From: Candidatus Woesearchaeota archaeon
GTDB lineage: Archaea; Nanobdellota; Nanobdellia; UBA10117
DNA length: 14,435 nt
Reading direction: 5' to 3'
NCBI GenBank assembly: GCA_023245115.1
Contig: JAHFKX010000011.1
Coordinates: 1 to 14,435 of the forward strand
Made by a program: the position numbers and the translations under genes. The notes below the pieces were generated by a model. That model was not told the DNA's origin. It made no database searches and saw only the letters and a list, made by a program, of their open reading frames with translations. Below, piece by piece: positions 1 through 6,594 of the stretch; positions within the stretch are counted from its first letter, which is position 1, and each line of letters begins with the position of its first letter.

Positions 1-586
1 GCGAAAATATGCTATCCCTGTTTCAAATTTTGAGACAATTACTGATGAAACGCACTTGAAAGGGGTTTTGAAGGCGTTTGGCATGCCTGTCGTGCTAAAA
101 GTTATTTCTGAAAACATCATACATAAGACAGAACGCGGCGCAGTCAGGATTTGCAGGAGTGAAATCGAGGCGTTCAGTGCATTAAAACAGCTCAGAAAGC
201 TTGCCAGAAGCGCGAATGGCTACGTTACTGCGCAAAAATTCGAGGAAGGCCAGCAGGTAATTATCGGAGCAAAAAAAGATGCAACCTTTGGGCATGCGAT
301 TCTCTTCGGGCTCGGCGGTATTTTCGTTGAGATTTTCAAGGATGTTTCTTTCAGAGTCTGCCCGATTGACAAAAAAGAAGCAATGCGCATGATTTCAGAA
401 ACAAAGGCTTTCGAAGTCCTGTCTGGCGCGCGTGGCCAGAAAAAAGTTAATTTTGATGTTCTTTCAGAGGCCATCGCCAAGGCAAGCCGGCTGGCGGTCA
501 AGGAAAATATTTCGGAGATGGATATAAATCCATTCATAATTAATAATAAGACGGGGTTTGCTGTTGATATCCGCATTATTAAATAA
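1..586 (+). CDS. acdB: ADP-forming acetyl-CoA synthetase beta subunit (ATP-grasp), 5'-truncated by window edge
   Basis: This is the nucleotide-binding beta subunit of ADP-forming acyl-CoA synthetase. With the alpha subunit it converts acetyl-CoA + ADP + Pi to acetate + ATP + CoA in the cytoplasm. The reading frame is open from base 2 to the TAA at 584-586, giving 194 residues. About 35-40 N-terminal residues lie outside the window if it has the usual length of roughly 230. Family signatures include YAIPV near the visible start, VVLKVISENIIHKTERGAVR (ATP-grasp), GHAILFGLGGIFVEIFKDV, and the C-terminal EMDINPFI followed by AVDIRI. The TTG at 56 is internal: conserved family sequence continues upstream of it in frame. 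The alpha partner is 1.6 kb away on the opposite strand (3570-2209). The family assignment is firm; the acyl substrate cannot be read from the sequence. Confidence 0.93.
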   Translation, partial: RKYAIPVSNFETITDETHLKGVLKAFGMPVVLKVISENIIHKTERGAVRICRSEIEAFSALKQLRKLARSANGYVTAQKFEEGQQVIIGAKKDATFGHAILFGLGGIFVEIFKDVSFRVCPIDKKEAMRMISETKAFEVLSGARGQKKVNFDVLSEAIAKASRLAVKENISEMDINPFIINNKTGFAVDIRIIK

Positions 587-590
587 ATAT
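579..590 (+). promoter_or_regulatory. TATA box for the small membrane-protein gene
   Basis: The AT-rich element TTAAATAAATAT overlaps the acdB stop codon. It is centred about 26 nt upstream of the ATG at 610, the spacing expected for a leaderless archaeal transcript. It lies within the end of a coding region, so chance AT-richness is possible. Confidence 0.5.
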
Positions 591-609
591 GTGTTAGGTA
601 TTTGGTGTG

Positions 610-972
610 ATGAGATACAATATGAAAAAAAAGTTTGCTGACAAAAGACATTTTTTAATCACGCAGATAAAGCGGTTTGATTATGGAAAGGACTTAATTG
701 GCCGCGTGTTATCTCCAATTTCTTTTGTGATTGCGTTTTTCACGCTTCTAAAAGTTTATAATATAAGTTTGACATTTGAATTTATGGCGATTACTATTAC
801 TGCTGCGGTTGTATTTATGTTTTTCCTTGGTTATGTTTGGGACAGGCTGGGTTTCGTAGAAGAAGAAATCGAGTATGGGAATGAGAGGAACCGATTTGTC
901 AAGGCAGTACTCGATAAGATGGACCATAAGAAGGGCTGGATGAAGTTACTGAAAAAATCCAGAATACGCTAG
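610..972 (+). CDS. Small two-helix membrane protein, unknown function
   Basis: I do not recognise a family. The product is 120 residues from ATG 610. A GTG at 607 and an ATG at 622 are alternative starts; 610 is chosen because a TATA-like element sits about 26 nt upstream. The N-terminus is basic (several K/R in the first 33 residues). Two hydrophobic segments follow at about residues 33-51 and 58-77, separated by a very short turn, so both termini should lie on the same side of the membrane. By the positive-inside rule that side is the cytoplasm. The C-terminal third is highly charged (EEEIEYGNERNR, then K-rich) and probably helical and cytosolic. It starts 23 nt after acdB on the same strand and could also be co-transcribed with it. 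No signal peptide or catalytic motif is visible. Confidence 0.7.
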   Translation: MRYNMKKKFADKRHFLITQIKRFDYGKDLIGRVLSPISFVIAFFTLLKVYNISLTFEFMAITITAAVVFMFFLGYVWDRLGFVEEEIEYGNERNRFVKAVLDKMDHKKGWMKLLKKSRIR

Positions 973-980
973 CATAGAAA

Positions 981-991
981 TCCTTTTATAA
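981..991 (+). promoter_or_regulatory. TATA box for the 1011-1769 gene
   Basis: The element TTTTATA at 984-990 lies in the short gap after the upstream stop codon. Its centre is about 24 nt before ATG 1011, which predicts transcription starting at the start codon. A purine-rich AGAAA at 976-980 sits in the BRE position. Confidence 0.6.
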
Positions 992-1010
992 TTTGTGCAT
1001 TATACTTTCC

Positions 1011-1769
1011 ATGGCTAGTAGAATTTTTAGTCAATCTGAGGTACGGGGCTTTGATTTGAGCGGCCTGCGAATCCCGCCAAAGAATTATGATGGATTTCTT
1101 GCTGATGCGGCGTATAAATTTGAACGGTTTGTTCTGGCTGTTGGTGGATATAAAACGCTTGAAGAGCTGGCCAGCAAATTTCCAAACGGAAGAAAACATT
1201 CAGAGGAGCAGTTTCCGATTAGCATTTACGCAACAGGCTGGCTTGATTATGGGCTGACTGACGTGCACAGGAGGAGAGGCACAATCGGCAAATCAGTAAA
1301 ATATTTTGAGGACGTAATTTCCGATGTGCCAAGCACATGCGGCATAGGCAGTGCCACAATAGATGTTGATAATTTGGGTGCGGGTATTGAGGCAATTGTT
1401 ACAAGATTTCATAATGCGCTGGACAAGCGGTATCCAAAAAGAAAAGGCTGGCTGCGGACTGGATTTTTGGCAGATGAGTCTGACCCAATACAAAATCACT
1501 TGTCGGAATTCAGATTTACAGTTAACTTGTCATGCGATTCTGTACAGGGTTTGCGTGCAAGCATTTCCTTAGAAGACAACATGGTATCGCACGATGGCAA
1601 GATAAGTTACTTTGTACCACATATAAAAATTACTGTAATGCAGGCCGTAAAACTTGCGAAGCTATCGCCATTGCCGGCAAGACTGGCAGACCGCCTGGGC
1701 GGGTTGGTTATGAATCACTACAAAGTCAGCGATGTTAGTTTCGAAAAAAGTTATCGTAAAGAGTTATAA
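1011..1769 (+). CDS. Hypothetical soluble protein, unknown family
   Basis: The product is 252 residues from ATG 1011. A TTG at 993 would add six residues, but ATG 1011 is favoured because a TATA box sits 24 nt upstream of it. I do not recognise the family and see no signal peptide, transmembrane segment, P-loop or clear metal-binding motif. The composition is that of a globular mixed alpha/beta protein: hydrophobic strands such as FRFTVNLS, then GLRASISLED, then HIKITVM. The region PKRKGWLRTGFLADESD is rich in charges and aromatics. The final segment SYRKEL is basic. Codon and base use resemble the neighbours, so nothing suggests recent transfer. It is flanked by acdB with the membrane protein on one side and a convergent Nudix gene on the other, which gives no strong functional hint. 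Confidence 0.75.
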   Translation: MASRIFSQSEVRGFDLSGLRIPPKNYDGFLADAAYKFERFVLAVGGYKTLEELASKFPNGRKHSEEQFPISIYATGWLDYGLTDVHRRRGTIGKSVKYFEDVISDVPSTCGIGSATIDVDNLGAGIEAIVTRFHNALDKRYPKRKGWLRTGFLADESDPIQNHLSEFRFTVNLSCDSVQGLRASISLEDNMVSHDGKISYFVPHIKITVMQAVKLAKLSPLPARLADRLGGLVMNHYKVSDVSFEKSYRKEL

Positions 1770-1775
1770 TCTGCT

Positions 1776-1807
1776 TGTTTTGTGCTTCAGAATTGTGTTC
1801 TTTGTTT
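1776..1807 (+). terminator. T-rich possible transcription terminator
   Basis: Just after the stop of the unknown gene, the 40-nt convergent gap is rich in short T runs on the + strand (TTGTTTTGTG, then TTCTTTGTTT). Archaeal RNA polymerase terminates on T-rich tracts. No hairpin is evident, so support is compositional only. Confidence 0.3.
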
Positions 1808-1810
1808 ACG

Positions 1811-2212
1811 CTAGCTAATTAATTTTTTCTTCTTTAATGCTGGAATCAGAAAATCTTCGTTGATTGACGCAACCTTGATGCCAGCTTCTTTGTATTTGCT
1901 GTTCGCCCACACAAATTCAGCAATTTCGCCTTGCGCCTTCGGCTCGCCTAAAATTTTAGCAAAATAAACGTCCATGCGCACAAGCGTATCTTTGTCTTTG
2001 AAGTGTTGCGTTTCGTACGTTTTGAAATATTTTACAAAAACTATTTTTACGCCCAGTTCCTCTTTTAGTTCGCGGGCCAGTGCTTGTTCCGAAGTTTCGC
2101 CGGCTTCTTGCCTGCCGCCCGGTAGAATGAAATGCGGCTCGCTACTCTCACGAACCATTAGGAGTTTTTTATTTTTTATTATGGCTGCGCCAATTTTGTG
2201 ATATATTTTCAT
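1811..2212 (-). CDS. Nudix hydrolase
   Basis: This is a 133-residue single-domain Nudix protein, predicted to hydrolyse a nucleoside diphosphate linked to another moiety. The complete Nudix box lies at residues 33-55 and fits Gx5Ex7REUxEExGU exactly: G33, E39, then RELKEELGV at 47-55. The metal-binding glutamates E48, E51 and E52 are all present. The family's N-terminal strand (MKIYHKIGAAIIKNKKLLMV) and a preceding PGG are typical. Substrate cannot be assigned from sequence; housecleaning of oxidised nucleotides, ADP-ribose or Ap4A are all possible. Its ATG overlaps the TGA of the ACD alpha gene by four bases (ATGA), implying translational coupling in one operon. A functional link with ACD is not otherwise supported. 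Confidence 0.92.
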   Translation of the reverse strand: MKIYHKIGAAIIKNKKLLMVRESSEPHFILPGGRQEAGETSEQALARELKEELGVKIVFVKYFKTYETQHFKDKDTLVRMDVYFAKILGEPKAQGEIAEFVWANSKYKEAGIKVASINEDFLIPALKKKKLIS

Positions 2213-3570
2213 TTTTTAAACCCCAACATTGCCTTAATTGCCTTGACTGCCCTCTCTGGCGTTGGGTAGACTGGAATTCCGTGTTCCTCAAGTTTACGTG
2301 CAAGCTTTTGCGTGTAATGTGAGCCGGCCGCGCAGGCTACAAGCGGTTTTTTGTACTTTCTTGATAAATTTATGATTACGTCGTCGATGGATTTTTCCAG
2401 TGTTGGCACCTGGAATAACAGTATTACTAATGCCGCGTCAAATTCTATTGATTTTAAACATTCTTCAACAGCAATTTTATACCGTTCGGCATCTGCATCG
2501 CCAGTTAAGTCTATCGGATTTTTTAGTGATGCGTAGCTTGGGAAATTTTTAAACTTTGATTTGAGTTTTGCTGATGGCATTGGCAGCATAAATTTTTGTT
2601 TTTCTGCTTCATCTGCAGCCAGCACGCCGAAACCGCCGCCATCGGTTATAATTATGAGCTTGTTTCCGCTGGGCATCGGCTGGCCAGAAAATACTTTTGC
2701 AAAGTCAAACAACTCTTCCCAGTTGCTGGCCTCTAAAATTCCAATTTGCTTGAACGCGCCAGAATATATTTCTGCGGAGCCTGCTAGACTGCCGGTATGT
2801 GAACTGGCGGCCTGTGAGCCTTGCTTGGTTTTGCCGGCCTTTAAGAAAATCACTGGTTTTTTCTTGGCAACTTTTTTAGCTATTCGCATGAACTTTTTTC
2901 CGTCTTTCAGGCCTTCTATGTATGCGGCAATAACTGTTGTGTCTCTATCATTGGCCAAATATTCCAGCAAGTCTGTTTCATCTACGTCTGCCTGATTTCC
3001 GTACGATATAAATTTCGAAATTCCAATTCCAGATTCCGCCAGCCAGTCCAAAATCGTCGTGCCAACCGCGCCTGACTGTGAAATAAAAGATATATTTCCA
3101 ACCGGCGGGCGCAGTAACCTCGATTTCGATAAAAATAATGTATCTACGCTTGTTTTGGCGTCGAATACACCGACGCAGTTCGGGCCTATTACTCTCGTAT
3201 TTGTACCGGCAACAATTTTTTGCAGTTCAGCTTCGAGCAGCTTGCCAGCAGGGCCAAGCTCTGAAAAACCGCCAGATACTATTACGACAGCGGGTATTTT
3301 TTTTCTGATGCATTCTTTCAATATGTTTGGTACGATTTCGGCACGGACTGCGATGATTGCTAAGTCTATTTTTTCTTTGACATTGAGCACAGATTTGTAG
3401 CTTGGCAGGCCAAGTATTCTTTCTGAGCTTGGGTTTATCGGGAAAACTTTTCCTTTGTAAAATCCGCGCGCAAAATTCCACAAAATTTCGTGGCCAATCT
3501 TGCCAGGGTGCCTTGATGCGCCAATGATAGCTACTGACTCCGGGCTGAAGAACTCCTTTGGTATGGCCAT
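2209..3570 (-). CDS. acdA: ADP-forming acetyl-CoA synthetase alpha subunit
   Basis: This 453-residue subunit binds CoA and carries the phosphohistidine of ADP-forming acyl-CoA synthetase, close to the ~460-residue archaeal alpha subunits. Residues 10-135 form the CoA-binding Rossmann domain (SVAIIGASRHPGKIG, then VIGPNCVG). Residues 155-290 form the succinyl-CoA-ligase-like domain (FISQSGAVG). The motif ASSHTGSLAG places the catalytic histidine at H258, matching H257 reported for the Pyrococcus enzyme. The C-terminal domain contains TDGGGFGVLAAD and KNPIDLTGDAD. With the beta subunit it makes ATP and acetate (or another acid) from the acyl-CoA. The first ATG is used; a TATA box lies about 26 nt upstream. 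It overlaps the Nudix gene by 4 nt. The beta subunit lies on the opposite strand nearby (1-586). Confidence 0.95.
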   Translation of the reverse strand: MAIPKEFFSPESVAIIGASRHPGKIGHEILWNFARGFYKGKVFPINPSSERILGLPSYKSVLNVKEKIDLAIIAVRAEIVPNILKECIRKKIPAVVIVSGGFSELGPAGKLLEAELQKIVAGTNTRVIGPNCVGVFDAKTSVDTLFLSKSRLLRPPVGNISFISQSGAVGTTILDWLAESGIGISKFISYGNQADVDETDLLEYLANDRDTTVIAAYIEGLKDGKKFMRIAKKVAKKKPVIFLKAGKTKQGSQAASSHTGSLAGSAEIYSGAFKQIGILEASNWEELFDFAKVFSGQPMPSGNKLIIITDGGGFGVLAADEAEKQKFMLPMPSAKLKSKFKNFPSYASLKNPIDLTGDADAERYKIAVEECLKSIEFDAALVILLFQVPTLEKSIDDVIINLSRKYKKPLVACAAGSHYTQKLARKLEEHGIPVYPTPERAVKAIKAMLGFKK

Positions 3571-3590
3571 ATTTATTTTTTATTTTTGGC

Positions 3591-3600
3591 GTTTATATAT
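3591..3600 (-). promoter_or_regulatory. TATA box for acdA alpha
   Basis: On the minus strand the sequence reads ATATATAAAC, preceded by CGCAAC in the BRE position. Its centre is about 26 nt from the acdA ATG at 3570, so the mRNA is predicted to be leaderless. Confidence 0.7.
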
Positions 3601-3634
3601 GTTGCGAATGCGTGTCAAGTATTGTTTGGCGGAC

Positions 3635-3648
3635 TTCGCTGCTGCGAA
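3635..3648. repeat. Perfect short inverted repeat TTCGC-TGCT-GCGAA between divergent promoters
   Basis: A 5-bp perfect inverted repeat with a 4-bp spacer abuts the TATA region of the 3688 gene and lies about 35 bp upstream of the acdA TATA box. A further GCGAA occurs at 3604-3608. The right arm doubles as a BRE-like CGAAA next to the TATA box. It could be an operator for the divergent pair. It is short enough to be coincidental. Confidence 0.4.
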
Positions 3649-3666
3649 ATATAAAAGTATAAAAAC
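3644..3666 (+). promoter_or_regulatory. BRE plus tandem TATA boxes for the thymidylate-kinase-like gene
   Basis: GCGAAATATAAAAG (3644-3657) is a textbook BRE plus TATA arrangement and predicts a start near 3680, leaving a leader of about 8 nt. A second TATAAAAAC (3658-3666) centred near 3662 is 26 nt from ATG 3688 and predicts a leaderless start. Both elements are visible; which one is used is unknown. Confidence 0.65.
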
Positions 3667-3687
3667 TACTAGTTTTTTTGGCATTGA

Positions 3688-4455
3688 ATGGCTGCTGACA
3701 GATTAGGTTTATTTGTAATGGTTGATGGGCTCGATGGCGCGGGAAAGGGAGTTATTTTAGATGGTTTACGAGATTATGTTATGTATGTGCTAAAAAAGAA
3801 TGTGTTTGAGCTAGAAAAACATTGGTTAAATCATGGCGATCACCCCGAATTATCTGACATGATTGCTACTGATGCCATACTATCGTCTGAGCCTACTTCT
3901 GTTGGAATCGGTAAGGCAATCCGGGATGAGCTTATTTCGGATAGTCATAATAGAAAGTATCCTGCTGCTGCAGTTGCCCAGGCATATTCTTTGGATCGGT
4001 TGATATTGTATTCGCGCGTGTCACTGCCCGCCCTCAGAGTTGGCAAATGGATTTTTCAAAGCAGGGGCGTGCCTACGTCATTAGTATATCAGCCGATTCA
4101 GTCCGATATGATGCAAGGTGTTAAATTGCCAGTCGATTATCTTTTGAATTTAGAAGGCAACAAATTGGCATTGGAAAACTCGCCAGATCTTTTAATCATA
4201 CCGACTGTGAAAGATGTGGCCGCACTGGCTAAAAGGCTTGCTATGCGCAGTAAAAAAGATCATGCCATATTTGAAACCACGCCATTTCAGGAAAGAGTGA
4301 AAGCAGTTTATGAAAGCCAATGGTTTAGGGAACTTTTTGAAAAGCGTGGTACAGTAGTAAAATATCTTGACGCTGGCGTTTCTGTCGAGCACTCGCGCAG
4401 CGAAGCAGTCCGAATATTAGGAGAGTTTTTAAAATCACGTGGGATAGCTAAGTGA
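3688..4455 (+). CDS. Thymidylate-kinase-like P-loop nucleotide kinase (divergent)
   Basis: The product is 255 residues, about 40-50 longer than ordinary dTMP kinases, which phosphorylate dTMP to dTDP. The family order is recognisable. A P-loop lies at residues 12-21 (VDGLDGAGKG). SSEPTSVGIGKAIRDEL at 66-82 corresponds to the REPGG...IG..IR element. SLDRLILY at 101-108 matches the family's ADR motif, and SRGVPTSLVYQ at 125-135 matches DRY..SS.AYQ. A basic LID-like RLAMRSKKD lies near 183-191. Two positions are unusual: the residue after the P-loop lysine is Gly rather than Ser/Thr, and the Asp of DRx is Ser125. There is an insertion around residues 37-64. It could be a true but divergent dTMP kinase, a kinase for another nucleotide, or a PPK2-like relative. 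The stop overlaps the next start (TGATG), so it is coupled to rlmE. Confidence 0.72.
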   Translation: MAADRLGLFVMVDGLDGAGKGVILDGLRDYVMYVLKKNVFELEKHWLNHGDHPELSDMIATDAILSSEPTSVGIGKAIRDELISDSHNRKYPAAAVAQAYSLDRLILYSRVSLPALRVGKWIFQSRGVPTSLVYQPIQSDMMQGVKLPVDYLLNLEGNKLALENSPDLLIIPTVKDVAALAKRLAMRSKKDHAIFETTPFQERVKAVYESQWFRELFEKRGTVVKYLDAGVSVEHSRSEAVRILGEFLKSRGIAK

Positions 4456-5051
4456 TGGAATGGCACATACGGCGGAAGGGCGAGTTTTATTACAAAAAAG
4501 CGAAAGAGCTTGGCTATCGGTCAAGGTCGGCATTTAAGCTGCTCGAAATTCAGGAAAAGTTCCGCATTATCAAAAATGGCAATAAAGTTTTAGATTTAGG
4601 GGCTGCGCCAGGCGGCTGGAGCCAGATTGCTAGCGGGCTTGTTGGTGATGCGGGGCGTATCGTTGGCGTTGATATACAACCAGTTCCGGCCACTGGAAAG
4701 AATTTTAAGTTCGTACTTGCAGATATAACAAAAGAAAGCGCAATTAAAAAAATAAGCGTAGTTTGTAATATATTTGATGTAGTTTTGTCTGATACTGCAC
4801 CAACTGTGTCCGGGTTTAAAGATATGGATGTAGGCATTTCAGAAGTTCTGGCTTTTAGGTCTTTGGAGCTGGCGCAGGCATTGTTAAAGGAAAAGGGAAA
4901 CTTTATATGTAAAATTTTTCAGGGCAAACGATTTACTGAATTTGTTGGCCAAGTTGAAAAGGTTTTTTTAAAAGTTGTTGTGTTTAAGCCAAGTGCATCT
5001 GATAAGGCATCTAAAGAAGTATATGTGGTTGCCTTATCCAAATCCACATAA
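4455..5051 (+). CDS. rlmE: RlmE/FtsJ-type rRNA 2'-O-ribose methyltransferase
   Basis: This 198-residue SAM-dependent methyltransferase of the FtsJ/RrmJ family methylates a ribose 2'-O. In characterised RlmE this is U2552 of 23S rRNA in the A-loop of the large ribosomal subunit. The SAM-binding motif VLDLGAAPGGWSQ is at residues 45-57 and GVDIQP at 71-76. The K-D-K-E catalytic tetrad is complete: K28 (SAFKL), D113 (LSDTAP), K153 (ICKIFQG) and E188 (SKEVY), with spacing near-identical to E. coli K38/D124/K164/E199. No TRAM or other RNA-binding extension is present. The ATG at 4455 is preferred over the GTG at 4452 because ATG overlaps the upstream stop as TGATG. It converges with nfo with only 5 nt between stop codons. 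Confidence 0.93.
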   Translation: MEWHIRRKGEFYYKKAKELGYRSRSAFKLLEIQEKFRIIKNGNKVLDLGAAPGGWSQIASGLVGDAGRIVGVDIQPVPATGKNFKFVLADITKESAIKKISVVCNIFDVVLSDTAPTVSGFKDMDVGISEVLAFRSLELAQALLKEKGNFICKIFQGKRFTEFVGQVEKVFLKVVVFKPSASDKASKEVYVVALSKST

Positions 5052-5056
5052 ATAAA

Positions 5057-5881
5057 TTACTTATTGAGTGCTTTGTTAATTTTTACGGCATCAATTTCAC
5101 AAACTGGGGCTTCTGACACAATCCATCCAGAGACGTTAAATTCTTTCAGAACATCCAGCAATTCGCGCCACTTTAATTTGCCATCTCCAAGGTGCATATG
5201 CGAACCTTCGCCACCCTTATTACATTCAACATCCTGAAGGTGCATGTGTAAGGCACCCAACGCAGATTTCCCAATTTTTTTCTCCACGAGTTCTAATACG
5301 GCATGCCACTCTTCCTTAGAGTTGTTTGCTTTTCCTAATTCCCTTGCGTATAAGTGTGAAAAATCAATACAGACAGCGAGCTGCTCTACCTGCTGGCAAA
5401 CTTCGAGTATTTCCGGGAGCGTGCCCCATTGCGATAGCTTGCCAGTCACTTCTGGAGCGAGGATTATTTTATTTTTTTCCTGTTTCAGAATTTTTACAAT
5501 CTCTGAATATTCTTTAATCATGATTTTTGTAATTTCTTCTGGCTTGCCGCCGCCATAGTAGCCTGAATGTATTGCCACAGACTTTGCGCCCGCCAGGTTG
5601 CCGATTCGCGCCGAGGAAATTATGTAGTTGTGGCTGTTTTTAACAGTCTTAGCGTCTCCATTTAGATTTATGTAGTACGGCGCATGAACTGTGCGTGCAA
5701 TGTCCAAAGAGTCAGCAACCTTCTGAACTTCTTTTGCCAGTGCCTCCGACATTTTCACGCCGCGCACAAATTCGAGTTCCATCAAGCTAAGGCCAAGTTC
5801 TTTAACGCGTTTAATACCTTCAACTGAACCCGGCTTTTTTGTGGATGCCGGGATGCCTGCTGTGCCGACTAATAGCGCCAT
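5057..5881 (-). CDS. nfo: Endonuclease IV family AP endonuclease
   Basis: This 274-residue TIM-barrel metalloenzyme of the AP endonuclease 2 family cleaves DNA 5' to abasic sites in base-excision repair. Conserved metal ligands are visible in order: H66 (VHAPYYINL), H105 (IHSGYY), E144 (APEVTGK), D173 and H176 (CIDFSHL), H214 (MHLQD), H228 (before HLGDG) and E257 (SEAP). The position matching E. coli D229, two residues before the histidine in DRH, appears to be Gly226, with Glu225 adjacent. One trinuclear-site ligand may therefore differ, although the alignment here has a one-residue gap. The start ATG has a TATA box about 25 nt upstream that lies between it and the RPA-like stop, so it can be transcribed independently. 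It lies downstream of the mcm and RPA-like genes, a sensible repair and replication context. Confidence 0.92.
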   Translation of the reverse strand: MALLVGTAGIPASTKKPGSVEGIKRVKELGLSLMELEFVRGVKMSEALAKEVQKVADSLDIARTVHAPYYINLNGDAKTVKNSHNYIISSARIGNLAGAKSVAIHSGYYGGGKPEEITKIMIKEYSEIVKILKQEKNKIILAPEVTGKLSQWGTLPEILEVCQQVEQLAVCIDFSHLYARELGKANNSKEEWHAVLELVEKKIGKSALGALHMHLQDVECNKGGEGSHMHLGDGKLKWRELLDVLKEFNVSGWIVSEAPVCEIDAVKINKALNK

Positions 5882-5902
5882 GAGAAAAAATAAACTATTG
5901 GG

Positions 5903-5910
5903 TATAAAAA
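5903..5910 (-). promoter_or_regulatory. TATA box for nfo
   Basis: On the minus strand this reads TTTTTATA. Its centre is about 25 nt from ATG 5881 in a 30-nt gap, immediately after the RPA-like stop codon. It predicts a leaderless nfo transcript. Confidence 0.65.
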
Positions 5911-5911
5911 A

Positions 5912-6583
5912 CTAATCTAACACCTTCAGCTTTTCCTTCCGTGGCTCGTAAACCTCGCCTGCCTTCAGTAGGCCAATAATAATGTTCTTTGCTTCTTCGG
6001 ATTCAAAGCCGGATTTTTCTATGACTGTGTCGAGTGGCGCACCTTCTCCGGAATCCATGTCCCGTATGAGTTTTAGTACCTTGGCTTGCTGGCCAAGATC
6101 TTCCTCCTTAATTTGCTGGACTGCGACTTCTTCGGAAACAGTAGGCTTTACTTCTTCGTGTGATGGCAGGCCTGTTGTTGGTGTTCCAAGTTCCAGTTTG
6201 TGTACGATAATCCAGTTTGGATCACTAAGTTCGTGCGCAATTTCCGGCTTCAGGTATCGCTCGCCGTTGAATTCTTTTATTTTTCCTATAAAACGCACTA
6301 TGGAGCCAACTCGGAGTTTTAGGAATTTCGTAACATCCGGACCAAATGCTTTGCTCCTGATTGTTTCTGTGCCGTCGTCAAGTGTTACTGCGGCATAATT
6401 GCCATCGTCAGAAGTAAATTTGCCAGCAACTGTTGCTAGCATATTCGCCCGGGAAACTTTTTTATTATCAATTATAACAAATCCCGGATTCCACCCTTCA
6501 GCTGGCGTAAATGCGCCAGCTATTAGGTCTTTTATCCAAACTTTTTGCGAAACTTCTCTTTTTTTAGCTTTTATTGCTGCCAT
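5912..6583 (-). CDS. RPA32-like single-stranded DNA-binding protein (OB-fold plus winged helix)
   Basis: The product is 223 residues from ATG 6583. A TTG at 6595 would add four, but GGAG six nt before the ATG decides the start. Residues about 40-125 form an OB-fold (VSRANMLATVAGKFTSDDG, then VTLDDGTETIRSKAFG, then GSIVRFIGKIKEFNGERYLK), resembling archaeal RPA/COG3390 proteins. A flexible acidic linker spans about 130-160. Residues 163-218 look like a winged helix ending GLLKAGEVYEPRKEK. This OB-linker-wH layout matches the RPA32 subunit, so the protein probably binds ssDNA during replication and repair. No zinc-finger cysteines are present, unlike large RPA subunits. It lies 55 nt downstream of mcm, and no strong TATA is seen at the expected place, suggesting co-transcription with mcm. 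Confidence 0.85.
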   Translation of the reverse strand: MAAIKAKKREVSQKVWIKDLIAGAFTPAEGWNPGFVIIDNKKVSRANMLATVAGKFTSDDGNYAAVTLDDGTETIRSKAFGPDVTKFLKLRVGSIVRFIGKIKEFNGERYLKPEIAHELSDPNWIIVHKLELGTPTTGLPSHEEVKPTVSEEVAVQQIKEEDLGQQAKVLKLIRDMDSGEGAPLDTVIEKSGFESEEAKNIIIGLLKAGEVYEPRKEKLKVLD

Positions 6584-6588
6584 TTTTA

Positions 6589-6594
6589 ACTCCA
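6589..6594 (-). promoter_or_regulatory. Shine-Dalgarno of the RPA-like gene
   Basis: On the minus strand, TTGGAG followed by TTAAAA leads into ATG 6583. GGAG at this spacing fits the archaeal anti-SD. Most first genes here lack a leader, so this supports translation of RPA as an internal cistron of an mcm-led mRNA. Confidence 0.6.

Noticed and set aside
56..586. TTG at 56 as the true start of the ATP-grasp protein
   Set aside because: The frame is open to base 2 and the upstream residues (RKYAIPVSNFE) match the family, so the gene is cut by the window edge.
220..651. 143-codon open frame on the minus strand over acdB
   Set aside because: It is antisense to a conserved ATP-grasp domain and has no independent coding signs.
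3571..3687. tRNA or small RNA gene in the largest intergenic gap
   Set aside because: The 117-nt gap is occupied by two promoters; no cloverleaf or conserved tRNA arms were visible.
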